From: Pedobacter antarcticus
GTDB lineage: Bacteria > Bacteroidota > Bacteroidia > Sphingobacteriales > Sphingobacteriaceae
Direction of reading: 5' to 3'
DNA: 64,000 nt
Assembly (NCBI RefSeq): GCF_900112985.1
Contig: NZ_FONS01000013.1
Coordinates: 1 to 64,000, forward strand
The notes under the pieces were generated by a model, which made no database searches, was not told the origin of the DNA, and saw only the letters and a program-made list of their open reading frames with translations. Shown one piece after another: positions 44,338-53,313 of this stretch (position 1 is its first letter; each line of letters begins with the position of its first letter). The translations under genes were made by a program, and so were the position numbers.

Positions 44338-46890
44338 TTAATTGAATCCACCTAACTGCTGTGCGATACTAAACATAAACCTTTGTCTACCAAAATCCTG
44401 CACACCAGGGATCTTATCAAACGGAATACCATAATCAATTCCAAGCATACCAAATATCGGTAAAAAGATTCTTGCGCCAATACCAGCCGATCTTCTTACG
44501 TTAAACGGATTATAATCAGAAAACTTATTCCAGGTATTACCACCTTCAGCAAAACCAACAATAAACGCAGTTGCCTGCTGACTTGCAATAACCGGGTAAC
44601 GCAGCTCCATTACGTATTTCGTATAGATCGGGCTACCTGACTGTTGTGCGATATTAATTTGACCAGGTGTTGTCGCTGAACTCGGAATAACCACGTTGTT
44701 TGCATAACCGCGCATCGTAATCAATTCAGATCCTTGCAGGAAGTCAAAACCCTGCATACCGTCACCACCTAATTTAAACCTTTCAAAAGCCGATTGTCCT
44801 ACTGCCTGGTTGTATGATCCCAGGAAGCCAAACTGTGCCTGTGCTTTAACCACAAGTTTACCTGCCAAACGCTGGAACCACTGTCCTTCGAATTTCCATT
44901 TATGGTATTCTGTAAAGGTATAACGTTTCTTATCAGAGGCAGTTTCATAATTCACCTTATTCAATAACGAGTAAGGAGGAGTTGCCTGAATTGTAAACTT
45001 GAAGAATGAACCTTCTGTCGGGAAAATAGGTGAATTTCTTGAGTCTCTGCTTATTTCCTGAGTTAAGTTAAAGTTATATGAAGTACCCGTTGTAAAAAGA
45101 TAACCTGGGTAATTATTCAGAATATATTGTTGTGCATTGATCGAGTGTGTTAACTGGAAATAGTTATCCGGCCATTTTAACATACGACCCAAACTTACCG
45201 TTACACCATTCAAACGTATCTTTTGCAGATTGGAACTTCCGGCGCTTGCTCCGTTGGAAGAAAGCGAGGTAAATGCACTGATACCAAAACTCACCGGCTT
45301 TTTACCACCTAACCATGGCTCAGAAAAACTGAAACTATAAGACTGGTAATATTTTGCATTAGTTTGTCCACGAATACTCAGTTTCTGACCATCTCCTTTA
45401 GGTAATGGTTTATAGGCTTTAGGATTCAGAATATTCCTTAAAGAGAAGTTATTAAAAGTTAAACCGATAGTACCGATTACACGGCCACCACCAAAACCTC
45501 CGGAAAGCTCCACCTGGTCGGAAGGTTTCTCTTCTACCGCATACTCAATATCTACGGTTCCGTCAGCAGGATTAGGCTTAGGCGTAGGGACAGTTTTCGA
45601 TTCATCAAAATTACCCAGCTGACCGATATCACGTACGGTACGTATTAATTGTTCTTTAGAGAACTTATCACCTGGTCTTGTTCTAACCTGACGGAGTACA
45701 ACACGGTCATTTGTGATGGTATTACCTTTAACAGTAATCCTGTTATTGGTATACTGCGGTCCTTCATAAATTCTGATCTCCAGATCGACGGTATCATTAT
45801 AAATTTTGGTTTGAACCGGCTCCACATTGAACGTCAGATAACCATCATTCAGGTAGATACTGGAAACATCTTCACTTTCCGCGCCATTACCATGTAATTT
45901 TACACCCAGTTTTTCTTCACTGAAAATATCACCTTTTTCAATTCCCAATACTTTTGTCAAATCCTTGGTTGCATATTTGGCATTACCTGCCCAGGTAATG
46001 TTACCTACGTAATACTTAGGACCTTCATAAATATCAATATCAATCCCTACTGTCTTATCGCTGTTACGGTATACTGAATCTCTCAGAATAACCGCATCAC
46101 GATAACCCTTGTCCTGCATTTTAGCGATCAGTTTCTCTTTATCTTCCTTGAATTTTTCCTGGCTGTATTTACCTGGTCCGAATATTTTATAGAAAGCGCG
46201 TTGCTTAGTCTTTTTCAAATATTTGCGTAACTGTGCAGCTTTAAATTCTTTGTTTCCCGTGAAATTAATTTTCTGGACTTTAACCTTTCTGCCACGCTCT
46301 ACAAAAACCTGCAGTACCACACCATTTTCCATATTTGGATCTGGTTTGGTTTTGTAATCTATCTTAGTAAAGAAATAACCTTTTTCTGCCAGATATTTAT
46401 CAATAACCGCTGTTGTACTATTATAAGTGTTCTCGTTTATAATTGTCTTTCCTGATTTCGAATTTAACTTCTCTGTAATGTCTGTTTTTTGAGATTTAGA
46501 TAAGCCATTCAATTCAAATGAACTCAAACGCGGACGCTCGACCACTTTAATATCAAAATAAACCGTATCGTCTGTCAATTTGGAAATATTCAATTCGATA
46601 TCATCAAAAAGTCCCTGCGACCAGAGTGTTTTAATTGCCGTTGAAGTAGCCTCACTAGGAAGCAAAATTGTTTCACCTTTAATTAATTTGGACAAAGTGA
46701 TAATTACCTCCTTATCAATAAAACTGGCACCAGTCAGCGTTGTACCTCCAATGATATATTCCTTCGGCTGGAAATAGTCCAGGTCAGTGCCCTGAACCTT
46801 CAGACTTGGTGTAGCCTGCGGACGTGTTACTTGTGCCATTGCCGGTAAGCCGACAAAAAGCAATACTATAAGTTGGTATATTCTTTTCAT
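44338..46890 (-). CDS. bamA: Outer membrane protein assembly factor BamA
   Basis: An 850-residue Omp85 protein, the central insertase of the BAM complex. A signal peptide (1-19, ending GLPAMAQ) is followed by five POTRA domains (about 45-460), with text such as VYFDIKVVERPRLSSFELNGL, GRKVKVQKINFTGNKEFKAAQLRKYL (split over 200-230), and YVGNITWAGNAKYATKDL. The C-terminal barrel (470-850) has SGGFGGGRVIGTIGL and the conserved lid-loop motif FKLGGDGMQGF, in place of the usual VRGF/Y text. It ends FSIAQQLGGFN. The two OmpH genes follow and uppS precedes. Confidence 0.96.
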   Translation of the reverse strand: MKRIYQLIVLLFVGLPAMAQVTRPQATPSLKVQGTDLDYFQPKEYIIGGTTLTGASFIDKEVIITLSKLIKGETILLPSEATSTAIKTLWSQGLFDDIELNISKLTDDTVYFDIKVVERPRLSSFELNGLSKSQKTDITEKLNSKSGKTIINENTYNSTTAVIDKYLAEKGYFFTKIDYKTKPDPNMENGVVLQVFVERGRKVKVQKINFTGNKEFKAAQLRKYLKKTKQRAFYKIFGPGKYSQEKFKEDKEKLIAKMQDKGYRDAVILRDSVYRNSDKTVGIDIDIYEGPKYYVGNITWAGNAKYATKDLTKVLGIEKGDIFSEEKLGVKLHGNGAESEDVSSIYLNDGYLTFNVEPVQTKIYNDTVDLEIRIYEGPQYTNNRITVKGNTITNDRVVLRQVRTRPGDKFSKEQLIRTVRDIGQLGNFDESKTVPTPKPNPADGTVDIEYAVEEKPSDQVELSGGFGGGRVIGTIGLTFNNFSLRNILNPKAYKPLPKGDGQKLSIRGQTNAKYYQSYSFSFSEPWLGGKKPVSFGISAFTSLSSNGASAGSSNLQKIRLNGVTVSLGRMLKWPDNYFQLTHSINAQQYILNNYPGYLFTTGTSYNFNLTQEISRDSRNSPIFPTEGSFFKFTIQATPPYSLLNKVNYETASDKKRYTFTEYHKWKFEGQWFQRLAGKLVVKAQAQFGFLGSYNQAVGQSAFERFKLGGDGMQGFDFLQGSELITMRGYANNVVIPSSATTPGQINIAQQSGSPIYTKYVMELRYPVIASQQATAFIVGFAEGGNTWNKFSDYNPFNVRRSAGIGARIFLPIFGMLGIDYGIPFDKIPGVQDFGRQRFMFSIAQQLGGFN

Positions 46891-46953
46891 TTACAATCTA
46901 AAAAACGTTGCTAAGTTAATTTAAACACATGTTAAAAAGTGTTAAATGTAAAA

Positions 46954-47694
46954 TTAGTTCAACTGTTCACTAATTTTACCGAAACGACGTTCGCGCTTTT
47001 GGTAATCAACAATGGCTTCAAAAAGGTCCTCTCTTCTGAAATCAGGCCATAAGGTTTCTGTGAAATATAACTCTGTATAAGCGATCTGCCAAAGCAAAAA
47101 ATTGCTCACCCGATGCTCTCCGCTTGTGCGGATAAGTAGCTCCGGATCGGGCATCCCGAAGGTCGTTAACTGAGACGAAAACTGAGCTTCCGTAATATCA
47201 TCAGCCTGGAGCTGATTATCTGCGACCTGCGCAGCAAGTTTTTTAGCAGCCTGAAGAATCTCCCATTTTGCACTATAGCTTAAAGCAAGCGTTAGTGTAC
47301 AGGAAGTATTACCAGCTGTTTTTTCCATCGCACTTTTCAAATCATCAATACATTTCTGAGGAAGAGAAGCTATATCTCCGATTGCATTAAGTCTGATATT
47401 GTTTTTATTAAGTCTGTCAGTTTCATTATTAATGGTCGCAATGAGCAGTTCCATTAATGCAGTGACTTCTTCTGGAGGTCTGTTCCAGTTCTCAGTTGAA
47501 AACGCATAAATAGTCAGGTATTTCACCCCTATATCTGCACAACCCTCCACTATATCCTTCACAGATAACACACCGCTTTCATGTCCGAAAGATCTGAATT
47601 TACCTTGATTTTTTGCCCATCTGCCATTGCCGTCCATTATAATTGCAATGTGTTCCGGCAGTCGGGTCGTATCGATTTGTTCTTTAAATCCCAT
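46954..47694 (-). CDS. uppS: Isoprenyl transferase (undecaprenyl diphosphate synthase)
   Basis: A 246-residue cis-prenyltransferase making the lipid carrier for cell-wall synthesis. Family motifs: IAIIMDGNGRWAKNQG (the Asp in the phosphate site), FGHESG, LTIYAFSTENWNRPPEEV, ELLIRTSGEHRVSNFLLWQIAYTELYF and WPDFRREDL. The ATG lies 9 nt after a -7-like CATATTTG (minus strand, 47711-47704), so the leader may be very short. bamA follows after 63 bp. The preceding 315 bp up to nadK contain no gene. Confidence 0.96.
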   Translation of the reverse strand: MGFKEQIDTTRLPEHIAIIMDGNGRWAKNQGKFRSFGHESGVLSVKDIVEGCADIGVKYLTIYAFSTENWNRPPEEVTALMELLIATINNETDRLNKNNIRLNAIGDIASLPQKCIDDLKSAMEKTAGNTSCTLTLALSYSAKWEILQAAKKLAAQVADNQLQADDITEAQFSSQLTTFGMPDPELLIRTSGEHRVSNFLLWQIAYTELYFTETLWPDFRREDLFEAIVDYQKRERRFGKISEQLN

Positions 47695-48009
47695 TTATGT
47701 AAGCAAATATGGCTAAAATGTATAACATACAGAAGAATCAGGCTGCCATATTGCAGATATGCCTTTATGTAATACCCCCCAATGAATGCTAAACAAATCA
47801 TTTTCAGGTACCTTCTGAATGAAGATGCCAAAGTTATAAGATATTTTGTTTATTTCTATCAATTTTAGAAGCTGAAACAATTTTCCGTTAGAAATACGCA
47901 AAATCTTTGTACCGGCATCATCTGCACTGTACCTCGTTTGGATTGCCGAAAGCTTAACGCACTCATTTGGTTAGGATAACGCAGATTTGATCCGGGCAGT
48001 ATATTTGCA
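47695..48009. other. 315-bp gap between uppS and nadK
   Basis: No convincing gene on either strand. On the minus strand there is a weak -7 element for uppS. On the plus strand TATATTTG occurs at about 47999-48006, directly after the nadK stop, but no well-spaced -33 element accompanies it. From memory, related genomes often place an outer-membrane-protein gene (DUF6089 type) here; its absence is noted and not proven. Confidence 0.4.
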
Positions 48010-48891
48010 CTAATAATTGCGTGTATCAATTCCCCAAAGAAGTTTATTACGCAAAGTAGTCAGATAACTTTCTTTATGAAGCCGAATAAGATTGACATGA
48101 AATTCTGCCTTTTTAACAGTGATCTTTACCGATCTGTCTACAGTTGCCGTTCTGGAATCACAAGAAACTAAAAACTTAGTACTTCTCGCTTCAACTTCAA
48201 AACGAAGTGTCACATTATCAGGAATTATAACCGGTCTGACGTTCAGGTTGTGCGGCGCTATAGGCGTAATTACAAAATTCTGCGCGCTGGGAAATATGAT
48301 CGGACCACCGCAGCTCAGGGAGTAGGCTGTTGAACCAGTCGGAGTCGCAATAATGAGACCGTCCGCCCAGTAGGAGTTGATAAACTCATCATCCATATAA
48401 GCATGAATAATCATCATCGCAGAATTGTCGCGGCGATGGATAGTAATATCATTCAATGCGAAATTTTCATCTCCAAAAAGATTGTATTTAGACTCAACAT
48501 GTAATAATGTCCTTTGATCGAGGGAATAATCCTTTTGCATTAACGCCGCGATAGCTGCCTTAATATTGTCTTTATTAATACTAGCCAGAAAGCCCAGACG
48601 CCCGAAATTAATTCCGATAACCGGAATTGCTGAATCCCTTACTAGAGCCAGCGTATCCAGTAAAGTGCCGTCTCCACCCAAACTGATCAATACATCTGCT
48701 TGCTGACAAAGATCCTGATGTCCGGTAAAAGTCGATAGTCCCTCAGGAAGCCGCACTTTTTCTGCTATAAATTCGAAATAATCGCGGAAAACAAGGATTT
48801 CTATCCCATAAAATTCAAGGGCATCAAACACATCCTGAACATAGGGTAAGACTGTATTGTTAAATTCCCTTCCGTATATGGCAAACTTCAT
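48010..48891 (-). CDS. nadK: NAD kinase
   Basis: A 293-residue enzyme phosphorylating NAD to NADP. The ATP/NAD-binding motif is SLGGDGTLLDTL, and the conserved loop is VIGINFGRLGFLASI. NDITIHRRDNSAM and DGLIIATPTGSTAYSLSCGGPIIFP (about 178-202) are the other family blocks. The start ATG at 48891 gives MKFAIYGREFNNT. The gene follows the CBS-domain gene by 65 bp in the same direction. Confidence 0.96.
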   Translation of the reverse strand: MKFAIYGREFNNTVLPYVQDVFDALEFYGIEILVFRDYFEFIAEKVRLPEGLSTFTGHQDLCQQADVLISLGGDGTLLDTLALVRDSAIPVIGINFGRLGFLASINKDNIKAAIAALMQKDYSLDQRTLLHVESKYNLFGDENFALNDITIHRRDNSAMMIIHAYMDDEFINSYWADGLIIATPTGSTAYSLSCGGPIIFPSAQNFVITPIAPHNLNVRPVIIPDNVTLRFEVEARSTKFLVSCDSRTATVDRSVKITVKKAEFHVNLIRLHKESYLTTLRNKLLWGIDTRNY

Positions 48892-48956
48892 TGAAAAAAA
48901 ATAATTGAGGGTGGGTAACCGGAATGTTTCTATTAAACTTATGCAGCAAAGGCTGT

Positions 48957-49613
48957 TTACACATTCAGATAACTCATTAATAAGTTATATCTGTCTGCCG
49001 TCCCATTGTCTGCAACAGTTCCATTATAAACAGCTTTGACCAAATAATTATATCTTTCAAAGGAAGCGATAATTCCGGATAGTTCTGTCTTGTTTATTTT
49101 AAGTGTGACCTCCATCCTGGTAGAATCAGGAAAATCCTGCACATAGGAGGAGAGAATCTGCGCATTGTCGGCTTCCACAATCTGCGCCATATGAGCGAGG
49201 GAATTATTACGATTGCTGATCTCCAGCACGATAATACCCCCCGGATCGCGTAAAGCGAACATAGCTGAGACTGCAGGCAACAATTCTTGAAAGGAAACCA
49301 CACCAAGATATTGCTGATTCATGTCGAGCACAGGCAACAGATCAACCTGGAGTTTATTCATGAGCATAATCAGCTCATAAATATGTACCCCTTCGGAAAC
49401 AAAGACCTGAAGCAGTTCTTTGTCCAGTGTGGTTAGCTGGTCGCCGGCAGGATGAAGAAGCTGTTCTTCTCTAATTAACCCGCAAAACTGACCTTCCCGC
49501 AACACAGGAAGCTGAGTTACTTTGAACTCAGTCATCCTTTCCTGAGCAGTCTGAACCGTGTCAGTAATCTGCAAAGGGAGTATAAGGTGTGATATGAGTT
49601 CAGCTGCTGTCAT
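48957..49613 (-). CDS. CBS-domain protein
   Basis: A 218-residue protein with a pair of CBS motifs (about 8-60: DTVQTAQERMTEFKVTQLPVL, and 72-130: GVHIYELIMLMNKLQVDLLPVLD) and a C-terminal ACT-like segment (140-205: GGIIVLEISNRNNSLAHMAQIVEADN, split). CBS pairs bind adenosyl compounds, so this is probably a regulatory protein. No catalytic domain is present. The ATG overlaps the stop of the hydrolase gene by one base (TAATG), which implies coupled translation. nadK lies directly downstream, but any functional link is unproven. Confidence 0.87.
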   Translation of the reverse strand: MTAAELISHLILPLQITDTVQTAQERMTEFKVTQLPVLREGQFCGLIREEQLLHPAGDQLTTLDKELLQVFVSEGVHIYELIMLMNKLQVDLLPVLDMNQQYLGVVSFQELLPAVSAMFALRDPGGIIVLEISNRNNSLAHMAQIVEADNAQILSSYVQDFPDSTRMEVTLKINKTELSGIIASFERYNYLVKAVYNGTVADNGTADRYNLLMSYLNV

Positions 49614-50377
49614 TACTTCAATAATATGCGGTCCAGAAATGTATTCAGATATTTATTGAACTCCTCAGGGTGTTCCATCATTGGGGCATGCCCGCAATGA
49701 TCTACCCAGTTAAGCTCTGCATTCGGTAGTAAATTATAGAACTCTTCGGCCACCTCAGGCGGCGTGACTTTGTCTTGTTTACCCCAGATCAGTGAAACAG
49801 GAATTGTAATCTTAGACAATTCCTTTGACATATTATGCCTGATCGCAGACTTAGCCAGCGCAAGGATACGAATTACCCTGGATCTCTCATTGACCGTTTT
49901 ATAAACCTCGTCAACCAGTTCCTTGGTTGCCGTTTTTGGGTCGTAAAAAGTAAACTCAACCTTTTCGCGGATATAGTCATAGCTTTCACGTCTGGGAAAA
50001 GAACCACCGAAAGCGTTTTCATAGAGGCCTGAACTACCTGTCAGTACCAGTGCTTTAACACTTTCCTGATGTGCGCCCGTAACGACAAGACCAACATGTC
50101 CTCCCAAAGAGTTCCCAATAAGGACTACCTGCCCCAGTTTTTTATATTTAATAAATTTATGCACATATTTTGCCAGACTTTTTACGCCCAGTGTTAAAAG
50201 GGGAAGTTCATAAATAGGCAAAATAGGAACCAGTACATGGTAACGGTCCTTAAAATAGTCTATCACTGGCTCCCAATTACTCAGTTCGCCCATCAGGCCA
50301 TGAAGTAATACCAGGGTTTCGCCTTTACCGGCTTCTATAAAATTAAACCCATCTTCTTCTATTACTTCGTATTTCAT
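49613..50377 (-). CDS. Alpha/beta hydrolase
   Basis: A 254-residue cytosolic alpha/beta-hydrolase fold protein. The oxyanion-loop motif is LLHGLMG (25-31), and the nucleophile elbow is GNSLGG with Ser90. SLIWGKQDKVTPPEVAEEF supplies the Asp region and DHCGHAPMMEHPEEF the catalytic His. No lid domain is obvious beyond the usual cap (about 115-185). Substrate unknown. The TAATG overlap couples it to the CBS gene. A 180-bp gap with a perfect palindrome separates it from the YqeY-like gene. Confidence 0.92.
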   Translation of the reverse strand: MKYEVIEEDGFNFIEAGKGETLVLLHGLMGELSNWEPVIDYFKDRYHVLVPILPIYELPLLTLGVKSLAKYVHKFIKYKKLGQVVLIGNSLGGHVGLVVTGAHQESVKALVLTGSSGLYENAFGGSFPRRESYDYIREKVEFTFYDPKTATKELVDEVYKTVNERSRVIRILALAKSAIRHNMSKELSKITIPVSLIWGKQDKVTPPEVAEEFYNLLPNAELNWVDHCGHAPMMEHPEEFNKYLNTFLDRILLK

Positions 50378-50464
50378 TGCGTCTTTTTTAATTGATATGT
50401 ACCGGTTATCCTTACCAGCAGGAGCAGAAAAACATGCCGGAATTTCCGTCCATGTATACCCTGC

Positions 50465-50491
50465 TTTAGGCTACTAAGTTAGTAGCCTAAA
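50465..50491. repeat. 27-bp perfect palindrome upstream of the hydrolase gene
   Basis: TTTAGGCTACTAA (50465-50477), central G, TTAGTAGCCTAAA (50479-50491). As RNA it can form an 11-bp stem with a small loop, but no U tract follows on the minus strand. It may be a weak terminator of the YqeY-like gene or a protein-binding dyad for the hydrolase-CBS-nadK unit. Confidence 0.7.
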
Positions 50492-50557
50492 TTTAATTTT
50501 AAACATTATCCTTTATTAAATTTGAAAATAATGTTCTGTAAAAGGCAACTACACAAT

Positions 50558-51004
50558 TTATGCCAATTGAGCTTTCACGATCTCCGCAATCAGTTTACCG
50601 TCTGCTTTACCAGCTAAATCTTTATTGGCCAGTCCCATCACTTTTCCCATATCCTTTACAGAAGTCGCCCCTGCCCCTGCTATAATGTCCGCTATCAATT
50701 TTTCAACTGCCTCACGATCCAGCTGTGCCGGCATAAATTGAGCAATCACTGCAATTTCTTCTTCTTCGACAACCGCAAGATCCTGTCTGCCCTGCTGGTT
50801 GTAAATATCAGCAGACTCTTTACGCTGCTTAACGAGACGTTGTAAAATTTTCAATTCTCCGTCAGCTGTAATTTCCTCAGCCTGTCCCTTTTCAGTTCTT
50901 GCCAGTAACAAAGCTGCTTTAATAGCACGCAAACCACGTAACCTGGCCTGGTCTTTGGCTAACATAGCTTGTTTAATTTCCTGATCTATAGTATTTGATA
51001 TCAT
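50558..51004 (-). CDS. GatB/YqeY-domain protein
   Basis: A 148-residue YqeY-like protein made of two helical parts. The first is SNTIDQEIKQAMLAKDQARLRGLRAIKAALL (split over 3-33). The second is the tail domain shared with the GatB subunit of Asp/Glu-tRNA amidotransferase (about 95-148: LDREAVEKLIADIIAGAGAT, KDMGKVMGLANKDLAGKADGK). The tail domain can bind tRNA; the function of stand-alone YqeY proteins is unknown. Eight bases separate it from the SDR gene upstream, so the two are probably co-transcribed. Confidence 0.93.
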   Translation of the reverse strand: MISNTIDQEIKQAMLAKDQARLRGLRAIKAALLLARTEKGQAEEITADGELKILQRLVKQRKESADIYNQQGRQDLAVVEEEEIAVIAQFMPAQLDREAVEKLIADIIAGAGATSVKDMGKVMGLANKDLAGKADGKLIAEIVKAQLA

Positions 51005-51012
51005 AATTTTTT

Positions 51013-51768
51013 TTATTTTCTGTTAACCAGAGTCCCCGACGCCTGGGCAGTCGGCATAATTAACATATCATTGATGTTTACATGTTTTGGACGGCTTACT
51101 GCGTACCAGATTGCATCAGCAATATCATCAGCAAAAAGCGGTGTCATCCCTTCATAAACCTGTTCCGCTCTGGATGCATCTCCTTTAAAACGAACCAACG
51201 AAAATTCTGTCTCGACCATTCCCGGGTTTATTGCTGTGACTTTGATACCATGCGGAAGCAGATCCATACGCATTCCTTTATTTAGCGCATCTACTGCGTG
51301 TTTTGTAGCACAATATACATTTCCATTCGGATATACTTCTTTTCCCGCGATAGAGCCGATATTTATGATATGTCCTTCACCAGCTGAAACCATCCAGCCC
51401 GAAACAATCTTGGTTACATATAAAAGACCTTTAATATTAGTGTCAATCATGGCATCCCAATCGCTAAAGCTACCTTCATTAATTGGATCCAATCCCTGAC
51501 TAAGACCGGCATTATTAACCAGGACGTCTACTTTTTTCCATTCTTGAGGCAGACTGTTCAATACATCCGTTACTGCATTCTGGTCTCTCACGTCCGCGAC
51601 CAGGGTTTTCACCTCAACAGCATATTTATCACTTAAATGGTGTGCGGCATCTGCCAATTTTTGCGCCCTTCTTGCGATTAAAATCAAACGGTAACCTTCT
51701 TTGGCGAACTGATGGGCGCAGGCTGCTCCGATACCAGAGGTTGCACCTGTAATTAATACAGTTTTCAT
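51013..51768 (-). CDS. SDR-family NAD(P)-dependent oxidoreductase (YdfG-like)
   Basis: A 251-residue short-chain dehydrogenase. The Rossmann motif is TGATSGIGAA (7-16), with ARR after the second strand suggesting NADP. NNAG lies at 85-88, and the catalytic Ser139, Tyr152 and Lys156 are in NIGSIAG and VYCATKHAVDALN. It resembles the YdfG-type serine/3-hydroxy-acid dehydrogenases. Exact substrate is not readable. It lies 8 bp before the YqeY-like gene in the same direction. Confidence 0.92.
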   Translation of the reverse strand: MKTVLITGATSGIGAACAHQFAKEGYRLILIARRAQKLADAAHHLSDKYAVEVKTLVADVRDQNAVTDVLNSLPQEWKKVDVLVNNAGLSQGLDPINEGSFSDWDAMIDTNIKGLLYVTKIVSGWMVSAGEGHIINIGSIAGKEVYPNGNVYCATKHAVDALNKGMRMDLLPHGIKVTAINPGMVETEFSLVRFKGDASRAEQVYEGMTPLFADDIADAIWYAVSRPKHVNINDMLIMPTAQASGTLVNRK

Positions 51769-51889
51769 AAATGTAAGTTTATCTTTCAGAACTGAATTAG
51801 CCGTTAAAGCTTAACAGTCACTCCACAAAGCTAAAATATTTTACATGGCATACCCTATTCAAAGCATAAACTGAATATCACATGACGTA

Positions 51890-52624
51890 TTAAGCTTTCC
51901 TACCTGTATATATAGACGAAATACCGAAAGTCAGTGAACGGTGCGTTGTTTCTCCATATCCTACTTTATCCATTAGCGTGATAAAATCTTTTCCATCCGG
52001 AAAGGCAACTACCGATTCGTTAAGGTAAGTATAAGCCCTTGCATCCTTAGAGAAAATTCTCCCAAAAACCGGGAGGAGATATTTAAAGTAAAAATTGTAA
52101 CCCTGTTTAACCGGAAATACTGTTGGCTTGGAGAACTCCAGAATAACGATCTTTCCACCCGGCTTTAATACCCGAAGCATATCTGCCAGTCCTTTTTCCA
52201 GATGTTCGTAATTCCTTACGCCAAAAGCAACAGTGATCGCATCAAAATAGTTATCATCAAAATGCAGTCCTTCTGAATCTCCGGTCTGTACACTAAAAAC
52301 ATGCTCCATTTTTCGCTCTGCAATTTTCTTTCTCGCTACATCGAGCATGCCGACAGAAATATCAACACCGATTATTTTTTTCGGTTTCAGAATTTTTATA
52401 GCCTCGAATGCAAAATCACCTGTACCGGTTGCCACATCAAGCATCAGTTGTGGCTTCAAGTCAGACAATTCACGAATTGCCTTTTTGCGCCAGATAATAT
52501 CAATTCCGGCAGATAAAAAATGATTAAGGAAATCATACGTGCCGGATATATTATTGAACATATTGGCCACTTGATCCTTCTTGGTAACCTCGGCTGACTG
52601 GTATGGTGTGATTTTTTCGTTCAT
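51890..52624 (-). CDS. menG: Demethylmenaquinone/ubiquinone methyltransferase
   Basis: A 244-residue UbiE/MenG-type SAM methyltransferase. Motif I is LMLDVATGTGDFAFEA, preceded by the family block YDFLNHFLSAGIDIIWRKKAI. Next come GVDISVGMLDVARKKI, VAFGVRNYEHLEKGLADMLRVLKPGGK (split) and a C-terminal FGISSIYTGRKA. In Bacteroidota, which use menaquinone, it catalyses the last methylation. I placed the start at the ATG at 52624 (MNEKITPYQSAEV). It is divergent from engB with a 52-bp gap, and the prenyltransferase for the preceding menaquinone steps lies just beyond engB. Confidence 0.94.
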   Translation of the reverse strand: MNEKITPYQSAEVTKKDQVANMFNNISGTYDFLNHFLSAGIDIIWRKKAIRELSDLKPQLMLDVATGTGDFAFEAIKILKPKKIIGVDISVGMLDVARKKIAERKMEHVFSVQTGDSEGLHFDDNYFDAITVAFGVRNYEHLEKGLADMLRVLKPGGKIVILEFSKPTVFPVKQGYNFYFKYLLPVFGRIFSKDARAYTYLNESVVAFPDGKDFITLMDKVGYGETTHRSLTFGISSIYTGRKA

Positions 52625-52664
52625 GGTACACTGCAAAGATAAGTATTGTTGAAAACTAATTTTC

Positions 52665-52672
52665 TACCTTTG
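52665..52672 (+). promoter_or_regulatory. -7 element of engB, implying a leaderless transcript
   Basis: TACCTTTG (52665-52672) is a perfect TAnnTTTG and ends 4 nt before the ATG, exactly as at bamD. The nearest TTG elements (52646-52651) are spaced 13-16 nt, shorter than the usual 19-21. Confidence 0.5.
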
Positions 52673-52676
52673 TCAA

Positions 52677-53306
52677 ATGATTATAAAATCAGCAACATTT
52701 ATTTGCAGCAATACTAAGATTTCTGCACTACCTGCTCCCAACATGCCGGAATATGCATTTATCGGGAGATCGAACGTGGGGAAATCTTCCCTGATCAATA
52801 TGCTGGTGAATCAGCACGGTTTGGCAAAAACATCACAAAGACCTGGAAAAACGCAGTTAATTAACCATTTTCTGATCAACGAGAAATGGTATATAGTTGA
52901 TTTACCTGGATATGGTTATGCTAAAGTATCTAAAAACAGCAGGGAGTCCTGGGAAAAATTTATCAGGAATTATATAATTAAAAGGGAAAGTCTTCAATGT
53001 GTTTTTGTATTGATTGACAGCAGACTGACTCCTCAGAAAATCGATGTCGAGTTTTGCTGCTGGATGGGTGAAATTCAAATTCCATTCGTTCTAGCCTTTA
53101 CAAAAGCAGATAAACAATCTGTCATGAAGACAGACCAGAACATAGCACTCTTTAAAAAGGAATTATCCGGTTGGTTTGAGGAAACCCCTCCAGTGTTTGT
53201 TACTTCGGCAGAAAAAAATGCAGGGCGTGATGAGATTCTGAATTTTATTGACCAGACCAATCTGGACTTTGCAATGCCTGTATTTACACCGGCAGACAAT
53301 TTTTAA
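52677..53306 (+). CDS. engB: Ribosome biogenesis GTP-binding protein YsxC/EngB
   Basis: A 209-residue GTPase required for large-subunit assembly. G1 is GRSNVGKSS (30-38), the G2 Thr lies in the LAKTSQRPGKTQLINHF block, G3 is VDLPGYGYAKV, G4 is TKAD, and G5-like text SAEKNAG follows. Length and motif order match the family. The ATG at 52677 lies immediately after a promoter-like TACCTTTG. Next gene begins 7 bp after the stop. Confidence 0.96.
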   Translation: MIIKSATFICSNTKISALPAPNMPEYAFIGRSNVGKSSLINMLVNQHGLAKTSQRPGKTQLINHFLINEKWYIVDLPGYGYAKVSKNSRESWEKFIRNYIIKRESLQCVFVLIDSRLTPQKIDVEFCCWMGEIQIPFVLAFTKADKQSVMKTDQNIALFKKELSGWFEETPPVFVTSAEKNAGRDEILNFIDQTNLDFAMPVFTPADNF

Positions 53307-53313
53307 GAGAAAC

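Noticed and set aside
47999..48006. TATATTTG on the plus strand as promoter of an antisense RNA
   Set aside because: No TTTG or TTG at 19-21 nt upstream, and no gene downstream on that strand; mentioned only as part of the gap.
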